Positions 21,634-23,690 of a stretch of DNA of 23,690 nt are shown in pieces. Location: NCBI RefSeq assembly GCF_000281045.1, contig NW_008246076.1, positions 940,075-963,764 on the forward strand, written 5' to 3'. A program made the position numbers and the translations under genes. Below the pieces are notes generated by a model. That model did no database searches. It saw only the letters and a program-made list of their open reading frames with translations, and was not told the DNA's origin. This DNA comes from Saprolegnia diclina VS20. Lineage: Eukaryota > Oomycota > Saprolegniomycetes > Saprolegniales > Saprolegniaceae. Within the stretch, counting starts at the first letter, position 1; each line of letters opens with the position of its first letter.

Positions 21634-21995
21634 ATGTCGGTATACCAGCGAATCCAGCGCGAGATCGACACCCACACCGTGATGCTGTACATCAAGGGCA
21701 CGCGGGAGGCGCCCGAGGCCGGCTTCTCGAGCCAAGTCGTCGCTGTCTTTCGCACACTCGACGTCGACTTTGGCGTCGCGAATCTGCTCGAGTGCGCCGA
21801 GCTCCGCCAAGCGATCAAGGATTTCTCGTACGTCGAGTCGCTCGAAAGTATAATTTCTGATTGTCGGATTTGGCTAGGAACTGGCCGACGATCCCTCAGA
21901 TTTTTATCCGCGGCAAATTTCTCGGTGGCAGCGACACGCTTCTTGAAATGTACAAGTCGGGCGAACTCGAGCGCATTTTGGGTCTGAGCCCTTGA
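21634..21995 (+). CDS. Monothiol glutaredoxin-like protein lacking the active-site cysteine (2 exons)
   Basis: Exons 21634-21827 and 21878-21995 join in frame (103 aa). The sequence follows the Grx5/CGFS class closely: [54 protein letters not shown] and [15 protein letters not shown]. Glutathione and iron-sulfur cluster binding features are kept: K21, WPT-x-PQ with the cis-proline (67-72), and GGSD (81-84). The CGFS cysteine itself is replaced by alanine (A29, codon GCC). The only cysteine left is in LLECAEL. Normal members bind a [2Fe-2S] cluster through that cysteine plus glutathione and pass it on in mitochondria or cytosol. Without it, classic thiol chemistry and standard cluster ligation are not expected. 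No targeting peptide is visible; the first in-frame ATG is used, and an unseen upstream exon is possible. Confidence 0.9.
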
Positions 21996-22759
21996 GAGAC
22001 GCAGCCAAGACGTAGACAAGACGTAGATAGAGGTCGCGCCTGCGGCATATAAATATAGTTGACTTCATTATTTCAAACGAGGCAAGGAGCTTGCGATTAC
22101 TAGTTCAGAGGACGGACCGACACCATGATGGCTTTCGTGGGGCCACGAGCAGTAATTGCTGTCAGTAATCAAAAGGCCCGGTCGTCGAAGTTGAAGTCGC
22201 TGCGATGTACACTGCAGAGTGCCACGTGTCAAGAAGACGGTAATGGGACCGCAATGAAAGAGCGTGTAATACGACTGGTGGCGCTCTAGGACGAAGCTCT
22301 GGTATTTGTGTCGCTCGATTCGGCTTCAGTCCAGTTGGGACCGAGCGTTCTCCTGTCGACCAACCGCATCTCTGCGGCAACCGTACCGTCATCCGACCTG
22401 ATTCTAACCGGCTAGATAAACCGGTTACATTGCCGGACGGGCTGAACTGTTCGGCGGCGCTGACGGAGCTGGCAAGGCTGCAAAAGGAGCTCGACACACA
22501 CGTCGATATTCGATTCGTTGCAAAATCATTATTGTCTGTATTTTTGTTCCTACAATTAATATTTGTTTGAAATGCAATAGTTGATTGTCAGAACAATACT
22601 CCCGCCAATTTTGGTCTCATTTCCTGGATAGAGCAGATGCGACACTAGAGCTGGCACTAGAATCTGGCATCGCGTAGGAACCAGATCTGCGAAGATGGAC
22701 GGTCGCTCTGATTGACAAACACCGCGTTGAAAGACGGCGCCTCCACTAATATGGGATGA
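21996..22759. other. Intergenic, no gene recognised
   Basis: After the glutaredoxin 3' end there are a few short open frames on both strands. None has a recognisable domain or the GC-rich third positions of the real genes. It may belong to the decayed element to its right. Confidence 0.45.
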
Positions 22760-23190
22760 AATCAAGTAGTACCAACGAGGGACCGATCGATTCGGACCCG
22801 TGTGTCCCACACAATCTCGGGGTCAACCGCAGCGTACATCGCCATCGACTGCTGGCTGTTGCTGTTTGTGAAGCAACGAGATCGTTGTCTTGCGTTTGGA
22901 ACGAGCGAAGTGTTGCCTGTGTAGGCTGTTTGGCTAGTGCTACAATTGTAATACCAGCAGTCGTCTGAGTCGTGACCAGACGTGCCGCAAGAATCGAACC
23001 AGTTGACAATATTTGCTGGACGGCGCAAGCGGCAATAGCGGCGCCAGCTTATCCGGATATTCTTATCCGGATGAAATGTGCTCGGCGGTGCTGCTCGGCA
23101 GCTTGTTGACGATATTTGAAGATTTTTATAGAGTCGTATGTTTTGTTCGATATGCATAGCGCATGACGCAGGGAGCCCAAAAACCAAAGA
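22760..23190 (-). mobile_element. Possible LTR-retroelement gag/protease-region fossil
   Basis: The minus-strand reading contains a zinc-knuckle-like piece (SCGTSGHDSDDCWYYNCS). About 55 residues further on comes VDPEIVWDTRVRIDRSLVGTT, which faintly recalls the start of a retroviral-type aspartic protease. This order (knuckle, then protease) is the one in LTR retrotransposon polyproteins. It is short and decayed, with neither LTRs nor polymerase recognised. The family cannot be decided. I treat it as a broken fossil at low confidence. Confidence 0.3.
23051..23072. repeat. ATCCGGAT palindrome pair
   Basis: The 8-base palindrome ATCCGGAT occurs at 23051-23058 and 23065-23072, 14 bp apart, and again at 23598-23605, where it forms an inverted repeat with TCCGGAT at 23582-23588 around a run of seven G. 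Confidence 0.7.
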
Positions 23191-23607
23191 ATCGTGCTCG
23201 TAGCGTGCCTACAGCCTGTGTTGTGCACTGTTCAAGTTGGCAAAACTTGATACTGAATCTACTATCAGTGTATCAGTGTACCAATCGACCATCAAATTCC
23301 AATTGCAACGAACTCGGGCAATCGGTGAAGGGACCGTTTAACCAATTACTAGTACGTATGTATAACTTTCTCGCCAGTACGTTGTATACCACCGTTGAAA
23401 TGAGTCTTTCGAATTTTACGGAATAAGGGTCCTATTTCTAGGGTCGTCCGGCCTCCAACCTAATTTCCGGTAGGCACGAATTTCCGGCATATGCCGTTTT
23501 CATCTTGCTTCTTCCTTGTGTTCCTTGTGGCACTTGCCGAGCGTGGCCTTATTATGGTGACCGTCTTCAGTGACATTCGTGTCCGGATGGGGGGGAAATC
23601 CGGATAG
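23191..23607. other. Gene-free right flank
   Basis: No gene is recognised. It includes TACTAGTA at 23347-23354 and the TCCGGAT/ATCCGGA inverted repeat at 23582-23604. Confidence 0.45.
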
Positions 23608-23684
23608 AAAAATCGGCGCGTCGGGTTCGAACCGGCGACCTCGGGAGGCAGAAGCAGGAATCATACCGCTCGGCTCAAGCGTCC
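23608..23684 (-). tRNA. tRNA-like Pol III unit, probably tRNA-derived or degenerate
   Basis: On the minus strand a good A box (TGAGCCGAGCGGTA, 23677-23664) is followed at normal distance by a B box (GGTTCGAACCC, 23633-23623) and a TTTTT terminator (23612-23608). The variable-loop/T-arm piece AGGTCGCCGGTTCGAAC is tRNA-like. However, the acceptor arms pair poorly (about five of seven) and no anticodon stem forms around any anticodon. A true tRNA identity therefore cannot be assigned. A tRNA pseudogene or the head of a tRNA-derived SINE fits better. The 5' end merges into the terminal C run of the window. Confidence 0.45.
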
Positions 23685-23690
23685 CCCCCC

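Noticed and set aside
20950-21810. 286-residue minus-strand open frame
   Set aside because: It runs antisense through the glutaredoxin first exon and across the intergenic gap, has no recognisable domain and has the Arg/His-rich composition of a shadow frame in GC-rich DNA.

Overview
The window reads as nuclear DNA of an oomycete, most likely a saprolegnian water mould (Aphanomyces/Saprolegnia type). This is inference from gene style. Genes are compact, with many very short introns (27 placed here, most 41-77 bp, one of 129 bp). Exons have strongly GC-rich third codon positions, intergenic gaps are short in the gene-dense part, and one MAP kinase carries an N-terminal PH domain. All exon joins below were worked out by hand from GT/AG sites, frame continuity and family conservation; there is no transcript evidence.

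Left third (1-6246) is a gene-poor, repeat-rich island. It holds a broken leucine-rich-repeat-like gene running off the left edge (minus strand), a Ty3/Gypsy pol fossil (about 1600-2185), a cluster of hairpins, a convincing U2 snRNA gene (2704-2868, minus), a G-quadruplex tract, and a second broken copy of the same LRR-like family in the opposite orientation (about 5424-5871). Both LRR copies change reading frame at the same place.

The middle and right part (6247-21995) is gene-dense: a DDX52/Rok1 DEAD-box helicase (13 exons), an unrecognised coiled-coil protein, about 2 kb without a clear gene, a PH-domain MAP kinase with a TEY activation loop (7 exons), an OXA1/YidC-family mitochondrial insertase (7 exons), the SSU-processome protein UTP11, a TMEM198-like multipass membrane protein, eEF1B beta, an EEF2KMT/FAM86-like methyltransferase (3 exons) and a monothiol glutaredoxin (2 exons) whose CGFS active site reads AGFS.

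The right end (21996-23690) is again poor in genes. It holds a possible retroelement gag/protease-like fossil, repeats of ATCCGGAT, and a Pol III-type tRNA-like unit next to a terminal C run.

Functionally, two 18S pre-rRNA processing factors (DDX52/Rok1, UTP11) and two elongation-factor genes arranged head to head (eEF1B beta, and a candidate eEF2 lysine methyltransferase) make this mostly a housekeeping neighbourhood. I saw no mobile defence or biosynthetic system. The best leads are the cysteine-less glutaredoxin, the PH-MAPK, the frame change shared by the two LRR copies, the retained-intron option in the OXA1-like gene, a 17-bp promoter element shared by two genes, and a six-fold recurring palindrome TACTAGTA outside genes.
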